Source: Collinsella sp. AM17-1
GTDB taxonomy: Bacteria; Actinomycetota; Coriobacteriia; Coriobacteriales; Coriobacteriaceae
Reading direction: 5' to 3'
Assembly (NCBI RefSeq): GCF_003470665.1
Contig: NZ_QRJZ01000003.1
Location: 62,001-126,000, forward strand
Length of the DNA: 64,000 bases
This document shows, piece by piece, positions 31,201-40,154 of the stretch; within the stretch, counting starts at the first letter, position 1, and each line of letters starts with the position of its first letter. A program made the translations under genes and the position numbers. The notes under the pieces are model-generated. The model worked only from the letters and a program-made list of their open reading frames with translations. It searched no databases and was not told the origin of the DNA.

Positions 31201-31656
31201 CTAGAGGAGGTCGAGGGGGAGCTGGGGAGCGTCGCCCCAGAGCTTCTCGAGGCGGTAGAAGTCGCGGGCCTCGGGGGTGAAGACGTGGACGACAACCGAA
31301 CCGTAATCCATGAGCATCCAGGTCTTCTGCTCGCGGCCCTCGATGGAGAACGGATGCTCACCGCAAGCCTCGGCGACCTTCTCCTCGATCTCGTCGACGA
31401 TAGAATCAACCTGACGGTTATTGGTACCGGTGGCGAGCACAAAGTAATCGCACACGTCGGAGAGCTCGGTCAGATCAAGCACCTGCACGTCCTCGCCTTT
31501 CTTGTCGTAGGCGGCCTGCGCGGCGGCGCGGGCGACATCCTCGGCGGCGACACCGCTCGTGGACAGCGAGGCAGCGGTGCGGTCGGACGTGGCAACGAAG
31601 CTCTTGTGCTCCACACCTTCAAGAATCTGCTCGTCGGTCATGGTCTCATCGGCCAT
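31201..31656 (-). CDS. rsfS: Ribosome silencing factor RsfS (Iojap family)
   Basis: Binds L14 and blocks subunit joining when nutrients are scarce. The Iojap core is present: DVQVLDLTELSDVCDYFVLAT, then TNNRQVDSIVDEIEEKV and GSVVVHVFTPEARDFYRLEKLW. About 45 residues precede the domain. The ATG at 31656 with AGAGG ahead is preferred to the GTG seven codons upstream (151 residues). It is last of the nadD-yqeK-rsfS trio, a very common gene order. Confidence 0.95.
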   Translation of the reverse strand: MADETMTDEQILEGVEHKSFVATSDRTAASLSTSGVAAEDVARAAAQAAYDKKGEDVQVLDLTELSDVCDYFVLATGTNNRQVDSIVDEIEEKVAEACGEHPFSIEGREQKTWMLMDYGSVVVHVFTPEARDFYRLEKLWGDAPQLPLDLL

Positions 31657-31684
31657 GGAATACCTCTTTCTAGACACACCCGAG

Positions 31685-32293
31685 CTAGCGCAGCTGGGCG
31701 TAATGGTTGTAAATCGTAATAGCCGTGGGATAAAGATAACGCCCGGAATGGATCACGTAGACCAGACCCTGCGCAAAACAGGAGAAGAACAACTCGTCAA
31801 GCGTCGACTCCCCCACCATCTTGCGCAGCGCGATGGCATAATCACCATGGCGGTTGGGCTCGATGGCATCGGCCACAAAGACCACCATATCGAGCGGCGT
31901 CATGTCGCAGGCGCCCACGGTGTGACGGTCGACAGCCTGGAAAACGGCTGGCGATAGCTCGGGAAATAGCTGCGGAAGCTCATAGGCGGCAACCGGGCCA
32001 TGCAGCAGCGGTGTCGCGGCCGAAGGAGAGCCGGCAACCTTAATGCCGTAGTGCAACGCGCGGGCCACGAGCTCGTCGTCGGAGAGCACCTTATCCCAGT
32101 CGTGAATCAGGCCGGCGGCGGCGGCATCAAAGCGGTCAACGCCGTAGACCTCGGCCAAATGAAGCGCGGTCTCGGCAACGCCCAGCGAATGCATGTAGCG
32201 CTTGCGCTTATCCTTCATACGCACATCAAGCAGCTCTTGAATGCGCTTAAGCAGCGCGCGCTCATCGCCTTCAAACTGATCCTCTACCGACAA
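31685..32293 (-). CDS. HD-domain diadenosine tetraphosphatase-like protein YqeK
   Basis: A YqeK-family HD-domain phosphohydrolase; relatives hydrolyse Ap4A symmetrically. Metal-binding residues are His35 in YMHSLGVAE, HD in GLIHDWDK (64-65; most relatives have HDxAK), a His in LLHGPVAA, and the RHTVG segment with Asp in VFVADAIEP. The start is a TTG at 32293 with a G-rich SD. The 202 residues match the family length. It lies 12 bases after nadD. Confidence 0.9.
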   Translation of the reverse strand: MSVEDQFEGDERALLKRIQELLDVRMKDKRKRYMHSLGVAETALHLAEVYGVDRFDAAAAGLIHDWDKVLSDDELVARALHYGIKVAGSPSAATPLLHGPVAAYELPQLFPELSPAVFQAVDRHTVGACDMTPLDMVVFVADAIEPNRHGDYAIALRKMVGESTLDELFFSCFAQGLVYVIHSGRYLYPTAITIYNHYAQLR

Positions 32294-32305
32294 CGTAGAC
32301 CCCCA

Positions 32306-32983
32306 TCACTCAAAATCTTCTTGACCCAGATCGGTATACAGCCCGCGTTTACGAATATAGCCGAGCACGGACTCGCTCGTAAGATAGCGCACGCTCATGC
32401 CACGGGCAACTCGCTTGCGAATGTTGGTCGAGCTAATCGCCAGCGCCGGAATCTGGATATAACGCACGTCAAACGGCAGGCCCGACTCTTTAATTCGCGC
32501 GCGAGCAGTATCGATATCAAAGCCCGGTCGCGTCGCCGCAATAAACGTGGCAAGCTCGGCGATTCGGTCGGCATCATGCCAGGTCACAATATCTATAATC
32601 GCGTCAGCGCCCGTAATAAAGTAGAGCTTTACCTGAGGCGGGTAAAAGTCGCGAAGGGCATGAAGCGTATCGGCCGTATAGGTCACGCCCGGACGATCGA
32701 TCTCGAATCGGCTCGCCAAAAAAGCCGGATTCGCAGCGGTGGCGAGGACCGTCATGGCATAACGGTCCTCGGCAGGCGTCACCGGTTTGTCGAGCTTAAA
32801 GGCGGGAGAGCCGGCCGGCATAAAGAGCACGGCGTCCAAGTCGAGCGACTCGCGCGCCTGCTCGGCGGTAACCAAGTGCCCGTAGTGAATCGGGTCGAAG
32901 GTGCCACCCATGATGCCAAGCCGAAACTCCTGACCATCCTTGATAGGCAGCTCAGGCAGACCAATTCCACCGCGCAGCGACAT
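32306..32983 (-). CDS. nadD: Nicotinate-nucleotide adenylyltransferase
   Basis: Adenylates nicotinate mononucleotide in NAD synthesis. Nucleotidyltransferase motifs are GGTFDPIHYGHL (26-37) and ISSTNIRKRV. The fold includes the typical FITGADAIIDIVTWHDA segment. The 225-residue length is slightly long because of an N-terminal extension of about 20. Its ATG is three bases after obgE, and yqeK follows. Confidence 0.96.
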   Translation of the reverse strand: MSLRGGIGLPELPIKDGQEFRLGIMGGTFDPIHYGHLVTAEQARESLDLDAVLFMPAGSPAFKLDKPVTPAEDRYAMTVLATAANPAFLASRFEIDRPGVTYTADTLHALRDFYPPQVKLYFITGADAIIDIVTWHDADRIAELATFIAATRPGFDIDTARARIKESGLPFDVRYIQIPALAISSTNIRKRVARGMSVRYLTSESVLGYIRKRGLYTDLGQEDFE

Positions 32984-32986
32984 GAC

Positions 32987-34468
<1,482 letters not shown>

Positions 34469-34471
34469 CTA

Positions 34472-34515
34472 CAAAAAGAGGGAGACCCTTGAATCCTAAA
34501 ACTCAAGTGCCTCCC
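34472..34515 (-). terminator. Terminator-like hairpin between rpmA and obgE
   Basis: Minus-strand stem with outer GGGAG/CTCCC pairs (34480-34484 with 34511-34515) and an inner CTTGA/TCAAG pair, followed by TCTTTTTG. It could act as a partial terminator that lowers obgE expression relative to the ribosomal genes. Confidence 0.62.
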
Positions 34516-34540
34516 ACATATGTGCTCTATGAAGGGTGAA

Positions 34541-34798
34541 TTACGCGTTCGCGAGCGGGCGTACGCTGACCCTGTGCTTGATACCCTTGTGGAACTCAAC
34601 GGTACCGTCGACCAGCGCGAACAGCGTGTCGTCCTTGCCACGGCCAACGTTCTCACCCGGGTGGATGTGAGTGCCGTGCTGACGGACGAGAATCGTGCCC
34701 GTGGTTACCGTCTGGCCGGCATAGCGCTTCGTGCCAAGGCGCTGACCGCGGGAGTCACGGCCATTACGGGAGGAACCGAGTCCTTTTTTGTGTGCCAT
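34541..34798 (-). CDS. rpmA: 50S ribosomal protein L27
   Basis: Large-subunit protein whose N-terminus reaches the peptidyl transferase centre. [16 protein letters not shown] and [15 protein letters not shown] are diagnostic. The 85 residues lack the cleaved N-terminal extension found in Bacillota L27. It follows rplU by 33 bases. Confidence 0.97.
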   Translation of the reverse strand: MAHKKGLGSSRNGRDSRGQRLGTKRYAGQTVTTGTILVRQHGTHIHPGENVGRGKDDTLFALVDGTVEFHKGIKHRVSVRPLANA

Positions 34799-34831
34799 TG
34801 TGTATACCTACTCTTTCGTTACGAGTGTAAT

Positions 34832-35206
34832 CTACTCGGCGACGGGAGCCTCGGCAACAGCCTCGGCCTCTGCCTTGACAGCCTTCTTGGCGCGGGACGT
34901 AGCCTGGACCTTCACGATCTTCAGCTTGGTGAGCTGCTGACGGTGACCCTTCAGACGACGATAGCGCTTACGCTTGTGGAACTTAAAGACCAGCTGCTTC
35001 TCGCCCTTGAACTGCTCAACGATCTGAGCGGTAACCTTGGCCTTGGCCAGCTTGTCGGGATCGGTGACGATCTTCTTACCATCGTTGAGGAAGATGACCG
35101 GCAGGGTGACCTTGTCGCCCTCATTGCCCTCGATCTTCTCGACGGTGATGACATCGTCGGTGGCGACCTTGTACTGCTTGCCGCCCGTGTTAACGATTGC
35201 GTACAT
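34832..35206 (-). CDS. rplU: 50S ribosomal protein L21
   Basis: Large-subunit 23S rRNA-binding protein. MYAIVNTGGKQYKV at the N-terminus and FKFHKRKRYRRLKGHRQQ with the terminal TKLKIVKV are the family blocks. An Ala/Glu/Lys tail of about 22 residues extends the core. The ATG at 35206 (124 residues) is chosen because it gives the standard N-terminus; AAGGGC lies nine bases ahead. Confidence 0.97.
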   Translation of the reverse strand: MYAIVNTGGKQYKVATDDVITVEKIEGNEGDKVTLPVIFLNDGKKIVTDPDKLAKAKVTAQIVEQFKGEKQLVFKFHKRKRYRRLKGHRQQLTKLKIVKVQATSRAKKAVKAEAEAVAEAPVAE

Positions 35207-35248
35207 GTTTACTTGCCCTTCATGCATCAGTTAGTGCAACAGCCGAAT

Positions 35249-35277
35249 ATAGTAGCAGGCGATAATACCCCCGTCAA
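35249..35277 (-). promoter_or_regulatory. Promoter of rplU-rpmA
   Basis: Minus-strand TTGACG (35272-35277) and TACTAT (35249-35254) with a 17-base spacer. The -35 overlaps the last codons of the upstream DUF2344 gene. Confidence 0.7.
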
Positions 35278-36086
35278 CGAGTATGTGGAGCAAATCCACA
35301 AGTTCGCACAGGTATGGGGCTGACGAGTCGGCCCTCGTCGTCCTCGCATGCTTGATTCTGACGCTCGACATCGTAGGAGCAGATGGTCACGAGGTCTTGC
35401 ATACCGGTGGAAACAATAGGTGCATCGACGCCCGGGGTCAAGCCCTGCAACAAAACATCAGCAGCAGAAAGCAAAATCTCCGGACGCATGGAGCCCTCGT
35501 TGTCGGCATGGGTGTCGAGCATGAGCACCAGATGGTCCGGACGCTCCCCCGCCGTGAGCTCATAGCCCACCAGTGTGTGGTCAAGGTCTAAGCGCTTACT
35601 CTTCTTACCGCGTGCGTAGTCGATGCCATGGCCTGCACGCAACGTATCGATCGCGGCGCGTACCTCGTCGGCGCTCACGGGGGCCTCGGAGTCCAGGTGC
35701 AAGTCGATGCGGTACGACAGACGCGTAAGCTGAGCCGTCAGAGCCGGCGTGCGCACGTCGATGTAGGCGGCCTCGATAGGCGCCAGATCGGCCGGGGACG
35801 CGGAGGCCAGGCGCTCAAAAGCCTCGTCAAGCGCGACGAACTCAGTCATAAACAGGTCGTACCACTCGCAGGTCGACGACGTGCCCACGGGCAGCGCCGA
35901 CGAAAAGCCCACGCGCATATGCGGCGAGAAACCCTGTGTCACGGCATAGGGCAGGCCCGCACGGCGCACGATGCGCTCAATGGTATGGATTAGTTCCAGA
36001 TGGCCCAGGTACTTAAGGCGATCACGCTTGCCGTAGCGAACGCGCAGCCTAAAGAGCGTGGGATTGTCGGTCAAGCGCTCACTCAT
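35274..36086 (-). CDS. DUF2344 / TIGR03936-family radical-SAM-associated protein
   Basis: The N-terminal RLRVRYGKRDRLKYLGHLE and the following HTIERIVRRAGLPYAVTQGF, SPHMRVGFSSALPVGT are the family hallmark. In many Gram-positive bacteria this domain is fused to, or encoded next to, a TIGR03960-type radical SAM protein, as here: the ATG overlaps the radical SAM stop by four bases (ATGA). The two therefore probably work as one enzyme. The biochemical role is unknown; genomic linkage to rplU-rpmA suggests a link with translation or RNA modification, but this is inference. The 270 residues have no membrane segment. Confidence 0.88.
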   Translation of the reverse strand: MSERLTDNPTLFRLRVRYGKRDRLKYLGHLELIHTIERIVRRAGLPYAVTQGFSPHMRVGFSSALPVGTSSTCEWYDLFMTEFVALDEAFERLASASPADLAPIEAAYIDVRTPALTAQLTRLSYRIDLHLDSEAPVSADEVRAAIDTLRAGHGIDYARGKKSKRLDLDHTLVGYELTAGERPDHLVLMLDTHADNEGSMRPEILLSAADVLLQGLTPGVDAPIVSTGMQDLVTICSYDVERQNQACEDDEGRLVSPIPVRTCGFAPHTR

Positions 36087-37960
36087 GCGCGATCACCCAT
36101 CAATACGTTCTTGGCGTGGAGCGTGGGGCAGATTCCGCAACCGGTACACGACGTGCGGGTGCAGTCGGGCGTCGTGACGCCCTCGAGCGAGCGACGGTAC
36201 TCGCGCTCGAGGAAGCCGCGCGTGCAGCCGGGGCTCACATGCTCCCACGGCAGGCGCCAGTCCAACTCGTAGGGCAGGTGCACCAGCTCGTTGAGGTCGA
36301 TGCCGTTTTTGGCAGCGGCCTCCTTCCAGTTGTCGAGCGAAAAGTGCTCCACCCAGGCGTCGAAGCGCGAGCCCGCACGCCAGGCATCGATGATGACCGG
36401 CGTCATGTCACGACCGGCGCGGGAGAGCGCGGCCTCGATGAGCGAGGTCTCGGCATCGTGGTAATGCACGCGGACGGCACGGTTGCGAACGCTCGTGATA
36501 AGCAGTTTCTGGCGGCGCTTGACGTCGTCGTAATCGAGCTGCGGGCACCACTGGAAGGGCGTTGCCGCCTTGGGGATGAACACCGAAACCGAGATAGACA
36601 CCGAGATGGACCCGCGGCGCGCCTTGGGCACCACGGAGCGGCCAAGCTCCAGCACGTGATCGGCCAGGTTGGCGATAGCCACGATATCCTCGTCGCGCTC
36701 GCCGGGAAGGCCCATCATGAAGTAGAGCTTCATGCGGTTCCAGCCGGCCTCGAAGGCCGCCTTGGCCGCTCGGTCCAGGTCCTCCTCGGTCACGTTCTTG
36801 TTAATGATGTCGCGCATACGCTGGCTGCCCGCCTCGGGCGCGAACGTCAGGCCGCCCTTCTTTTCGCCGGCGACCGACTCGGCCATATCAACGCCAAACG
36901 AATCCAAGCGCTGCGACGGAATGGACACGCGAATACCCGTGTCCTCCAGACGACGGTTGAGCCTACCGAGCACGTCGCGGATGCAGGAGTGGTCGGTCGT
37001 CGAAAGCGAGGTAAGCGACACCTCGTCATAGCCAGTCTTTTCCAAGCCCTGGATCACCGATGACACGATCTGGTCGGCCGAGCGCTCGCGTACCGGACGA
37101 TACGTCATGCCTGCTTGGCAAAAACGGCAGCCGCGGGCGCAGCCACGCAAGATCTCGATAGACAGGCGATCGTGGACGAGCTGCGCATACGGCACACACG
37201 ACTGAGAAAGTGGATTGGTGGCACCAAAGTCCTCGACGACGCGCTTGTAGACTACCGGCGGGACGTCCTTGCCCTCGCGCGGCACGGTGTAGCCATGCGG
37301 GGAGCAGGGCTCGTCATAGCGCACCTCATACAGGGACGGCACATAGGTACCGGCGACCGTCGCGAGCTGCTCGACAATATGAGCGCGCGAGACGCCCTCG
37401 TCGCGCAAGCGGCGATGCAACTGGCAGATCTCAAGCAGCGACTCCTCGCCCTCGCCAATGAGGATGGCATCGAAAAAAGCCGCATATGGCTCGGGGTTAT
37501 ACACCGAGGGACCGCCGGCGACGATGATGGGATCGTCCTCGGTACGGTCGGCCGCAAGCAACGGAATGCCGGCGAGATCAAGCGCTTCGAGGAAGTTCGT
37601 CACAGCCATCTCGTGCGGTACGTGCATGCCGACGATGTCGAACGAGGCCACGGGCGCTGCACCCTCGAGCGACAGCAGCGGAATCCCCGCCTCGCGCATC
37701 GCATCGCCCATATCGGGCCACGGCACGTAGCCGCGCTCGCAGGAGATGCCCTCGGCCTGATTAAGGATGTTGTAGAGAATGGCGATGCCCTGGTTGGGCA
37801 GACCGACCTCATACACGTCCGGATAGATCATGCAGCAGCGATAGTCGGCATCGGCCTTTGAGAGCGTGCCCCACTCGTGGTCGATATAGCGACTCGGCTT
37901 TTCGACCTTGGCGAGCAACGGCTCGATCAGATGAAAACAGTCTTGGTATGCAACGCGCAA
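36083..37960 (-). CDS. TIGR03960-family B12-binding-like radical SAM protein
   Basis: A 625-residue radical SAM enzyme of unknown reaction. A cobalamin-binding-like domain (about 45-200, with VYEVGLPNQGIAILYNILN and VGMHVPHEMAVTNFLE) precedes the radical SAM core, whose cluster motif is GCARGCRFCQAG (CxxxCxxC). The extreme C-terminus has a second cysteine cluster, CTRTSCTGCGIC, possibly an additional iron-sulfur site. The start is a TTG at 37960 with AGGGG ahead, just after the upstream stop. It is coupled to the DUF2344 gene downstream, its usual partner. Confidence 0.9.
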   Translation of the reverse strand: MRVAYQDCFHLIEPLLAKVEKPSRYIDHEWGTLSKADADYRCCMIYPDVYEVGLPNQGIAILYNILNQAEGISCERGYVPWPDMGDAMREAGIPLLSLEGAAPVASFDIVGMHVPHEMAVTNFLEALDLAGIPLLAADRTEDDPIIVAGGPSVYNPEPYAAFFDAILIGEGEESLLEICQLHRRLRDEGVSRAHIVEQLATVAGTYVPSLYEVRYDEPCSPHGYTVPREGKDVPPVVYKRVVEDFGATNPLSQSCVPYAQLVHDRLSIEILRGCARGCRFCQAGMTYRPVRERSADQIVSSVIQGLEKTGYDEVSLTSLSTTDHSCIRDVLGRLNRRLEDTGIRVSIPSQRLDSFGVDMAESVAGEKKGGLTFAPEAGSQRMRDIINKNVTEEDLDRAAKAAFEAGWNRMKLYFMMGLPGERDEDIVAIANLADHVLELGRSVVPKARRGSISVSISVSVFIPKAATPFQWCPQLDYDDVKRRQKLLITSVRNRAVRVHYHDAETSLIEAALSRAGRDMTPVIIDAWRAGSRFDAWVEHFSLDNWKEAAAKNGIDLNELVHLPYELDWRLPWEHVSPGCTRGFLEREYRRSLEGVTTPDCTRTSCTGCGICPTLHAKNVLMGDRA

Positions 37961-37970
37961 CGGAAAACCC

Positions 37971-38900
37971 CTAAGCAGCGAGATCGGATGCGTCTTGGTA
38001 GGACGCCATAGGACGGGTGGCACCGGCGACCGTGGTCACCAGATCGCGAACGCGCGAGAACGTGGCGGCAGCGACCTCGTTGGCGCGGCTGTAGTCGACA
38101 TCGCGCTCGTAGAGCGACACGAGCGCGCGACCCATGCCATAGGTACCCGCGGCGGCGGTAAGCGCCTTAACGACAAAGCCGATGTGCGGCGTCCGCTTCA
38201 CCAATGCGCGGGTAACAGCGCGAATCACCAGACCGCCGGCGAGCACGCCTGCGACCTCGTAGCCGCGCTCGGGCTTAATGCCGCGTCCAAAGATGGCCGC
38301 GAGCTCAAAGAGCATTCCCACCTGCGCCAGCGCCATCACGGGATAGTCGGCACCCGGCAAAAACACCAGGGCGCCCGTCGCCATGTTGGTGAGCGCGCAC
38401 GAGGTAATGATGCGATTTGCCGCCGCGATGCGCATAAAGGCAAAGTTGGCGGCAAAAGCCGTCTCCTTGTCCGTACGATCGAGAATCCAGCGGGCAAGCG
38501 TCTCGAGCAGATACGTCTTATCGGTTGCCGCCACCACGCCGAGCATGGGTGTGGACTCCTCGATAAACGGCACCTCCACAGCAGACTCGGCAAGCACGCA
38601 CACGGGCGCGCCGGCGATCACGAGCTCCTGCACGGCACTCTCCAGGCGGTCGGAGCCGCACGAGAGGACCAACACCACATCGGTATCGGCCTTGGGAACG
38701 ATACGGTCCTCCCCCAGGCGATCAACACGCACAATGCCCGAAGTCGTCTGCGGCACAAAGGCATCGCGCACCGTCTCGACCAAAAAGCGAGACGCAGTCG
38801 AATCAAGGTAAACCGAGACACGCACCGGTGTATCGGAATCCTTCTTAACAGACGCGCCCATCTTAAAAGCGCTGGTCAACTTATCTACGGGAATCTTCAT
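37971..38900 (-). CDS. DUF697-like membrane-associated protein of unknown function
   Basis: I do not recognise a precise family. The 309 residues have an N-terminal nucleotide-binding-like alpha/beta part (VRVSVYLDS, DVVLVLSCGSDRL, VCVLAESAVEVPF) without a P-loop. After residue 155 follows a hydrophobic segment, ITSCALTNMATGALVFLPG then ADYPVMALAQVGMLFELAAI, resembling the DUF697 region found at the C-terminus of some Era-like GTPases. A further hydrophobic stretch is GYEVAGVLAGGLVIRAVTRAL. The gene lies between rodA and the radical SAM gene in the elongasome run, 18 bases after rodA. It could be a degenerate GTPase relative. Confidence 0.6.
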   Translation of the reverse strand: MKIPVDKLTSAFKMGASVKKDSDTPVRVSVYLDSTASRFLVETVRDAFVPQTTSGIVRVDRLGEDRIVPKADTDVVLVLSCGSDRLESAVQELVIAGAPVCVLAESAVEVPFIEESTPMLGVVAATDKTYLLETLARWILDRTDKETAFAANFAFMRIAAANRIITSCALTNMATGALVFLPGADYPVMALAQVGMLFELAAIFGRGIKPERGYEVAGVLAGGLVIRAVTRALVKRTPHIGFVVKALTAAAGTYGMGRALVSLYERDVDYSRANEVAAATFSRVRDLVTTVAGATRPMASYQDASDLAA

Positions 38901-38918
38901 GGCAAACCCCTCCAGCGG

Positions 38919-40145
38919 TTACGCGGCGCCCGAACGATGCCGCCATATGGATTGTACGATACCCACCGTCAGCAACTGAATCATCATCGACGACGAACCA
39001 AAACTAATAAACGGCAGCGGAATACCGGTAATCGGCATCATGCCAATGCACATGCCGATGTTCTCGAAGGTCTGGAACGCCCACATGCCGACGATACCCA
39101 CGCACGATAGGCGCAAGAACAGCGACTCGCACTTAAAGGCAACGCGGATCGTCGAGAAGATCAGCAGCACGTAGAGGCACAGGAGCAAAAAGGAGCCGCA
39201 GAAGCCGAAGGTCTCGGAAAGGAAGGCAAAGACGAAGTCGGTGTGGAACTCGGGCAGAAAGCCGCCGGCCGACTGCGTCGCGTGGCCCAGGCCCTTACCA
39301 AAGAAGCCACCCGAACCGACGGCAATGAGCGACTGCTGCAGGTTGTAGGCATCATCCGAATTGGCGTTGTCGGGGTCGATGAAGACCGTCAGACGGTTCA
39401 TCTGATACTGCTTGATAAGCACGTCGTGGCCAAGGAGCGAATCAAAGACCGAGTCGAGCGCCAAGATGAGCGCAATCAAACCAACCAGCAGGGCCAAGGT
39501 CGACAGCACCCATTCGCGACGTGCACCGCTCATGCAGATGACGATGGCACACGAGACCAGCACGACCAGGCCCGAGCCCAGGTCGCCCATGGCGACGACG
39601 GCCAAAAACGGGATGGACAGCATACCGCAGAGCTTGACGTAGTCGCGAACGGTATCGATGCGGCCGTTGTATTGCGAGCCAAGCGTGGCGATAAAGAAGA
39701 TGGTGATGAGCTTGGCGAGCTCAACGGGCTGGAAGGTCAGGCCGATACCGGGGATCTTGATCCAGCCCGTCATGCCCAGACCGCCCGTATAGGACAGGCC
39801 CGGAATCTTGGGCGAGAAGATCACGATCAGGTCAATGACGAGCAGCGCCGTCGAGAAATTGGAAATGCCACGCAGGTCGGTGCGCCAGACGAGCACCGCC
39901 AGCACCGCGCCAATGCCAATACCCAGCAGGTGGCGCGAGAACGAGGCATCGGCCTTAAACTGCGAGGCCGACCAAATAATGATGGCGCCATAGGCAACGA
40001 GCGCGACGGTAGCCAGCAGCACACCGATGTGTACCTTCTGGCGGAACGTGCCGCGCGAGGCCGAGAGCTGCTTGTTAACGCGGTCCAGGCTGCTGCGGGA
40101 GCCGGTCTTGGTTGAGCGGAACAGGTCCGCCGGCGAAAAGTCCAT
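38919..40145 (-). CDS. rodA: RodA/FtsW/SpoVE-family peptidoglycan glycosyltransferase
   Basis: SEDS-family polymerase that builds side-wall glycan with PBP2. The 408 residues have about ten membrane helices. Family features include FQPVELAKL, the periplasmic loop with RLTVFIDPDN and LQQSLIAVGSGGFFGKGLGHA, and the C-terminal MPITGIPLPFISFGSSSM. An N-terminal cytoplasmic tail of about 35 residues precedes helix 1. Directly downstream of the PBP2 gene (9 bases), it is assigned as RodA rather than FtsW from the mre context. Confidence 0.95.
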   Translation of the reverse strand: MDFSPADLFRSTKTGSRSSLDRVNKQLSASRGTFRQKVHIGVLLATVALVAYGAIIIWSASQFKADASFSRHLLGIGIGAVLAVLVWRTDLRGISNFSTALLVIDLIVIFSPKIPGLSYTGGLGMTGWIKIPGIGLTFQPVELAKLITIFFIATLGSQYNGRIDTVRDYVKLCGMLSIPFLAVVAMGDLGSGLVVLVSCAIVICMSGARREWVLSTLALLVGLIALILALDSVFDSLLGHDVLIKQYQMNRLTVFIDPDNANSDDAYNLQQSLIAVGSGGFFGKGLGHATQSAGGFLPEFHTDFVFAFLSETFGFCGSFLLLCLYVLLIFSTIRVAFKCESLFLRLSCVGIVGMWAFQTFENIGMCIGMMPITGIPLPFISFGSSSMMIQLLTVGIVQSIWRHRSGAA

Positions 40146-40154
40146 CGCAACCTC

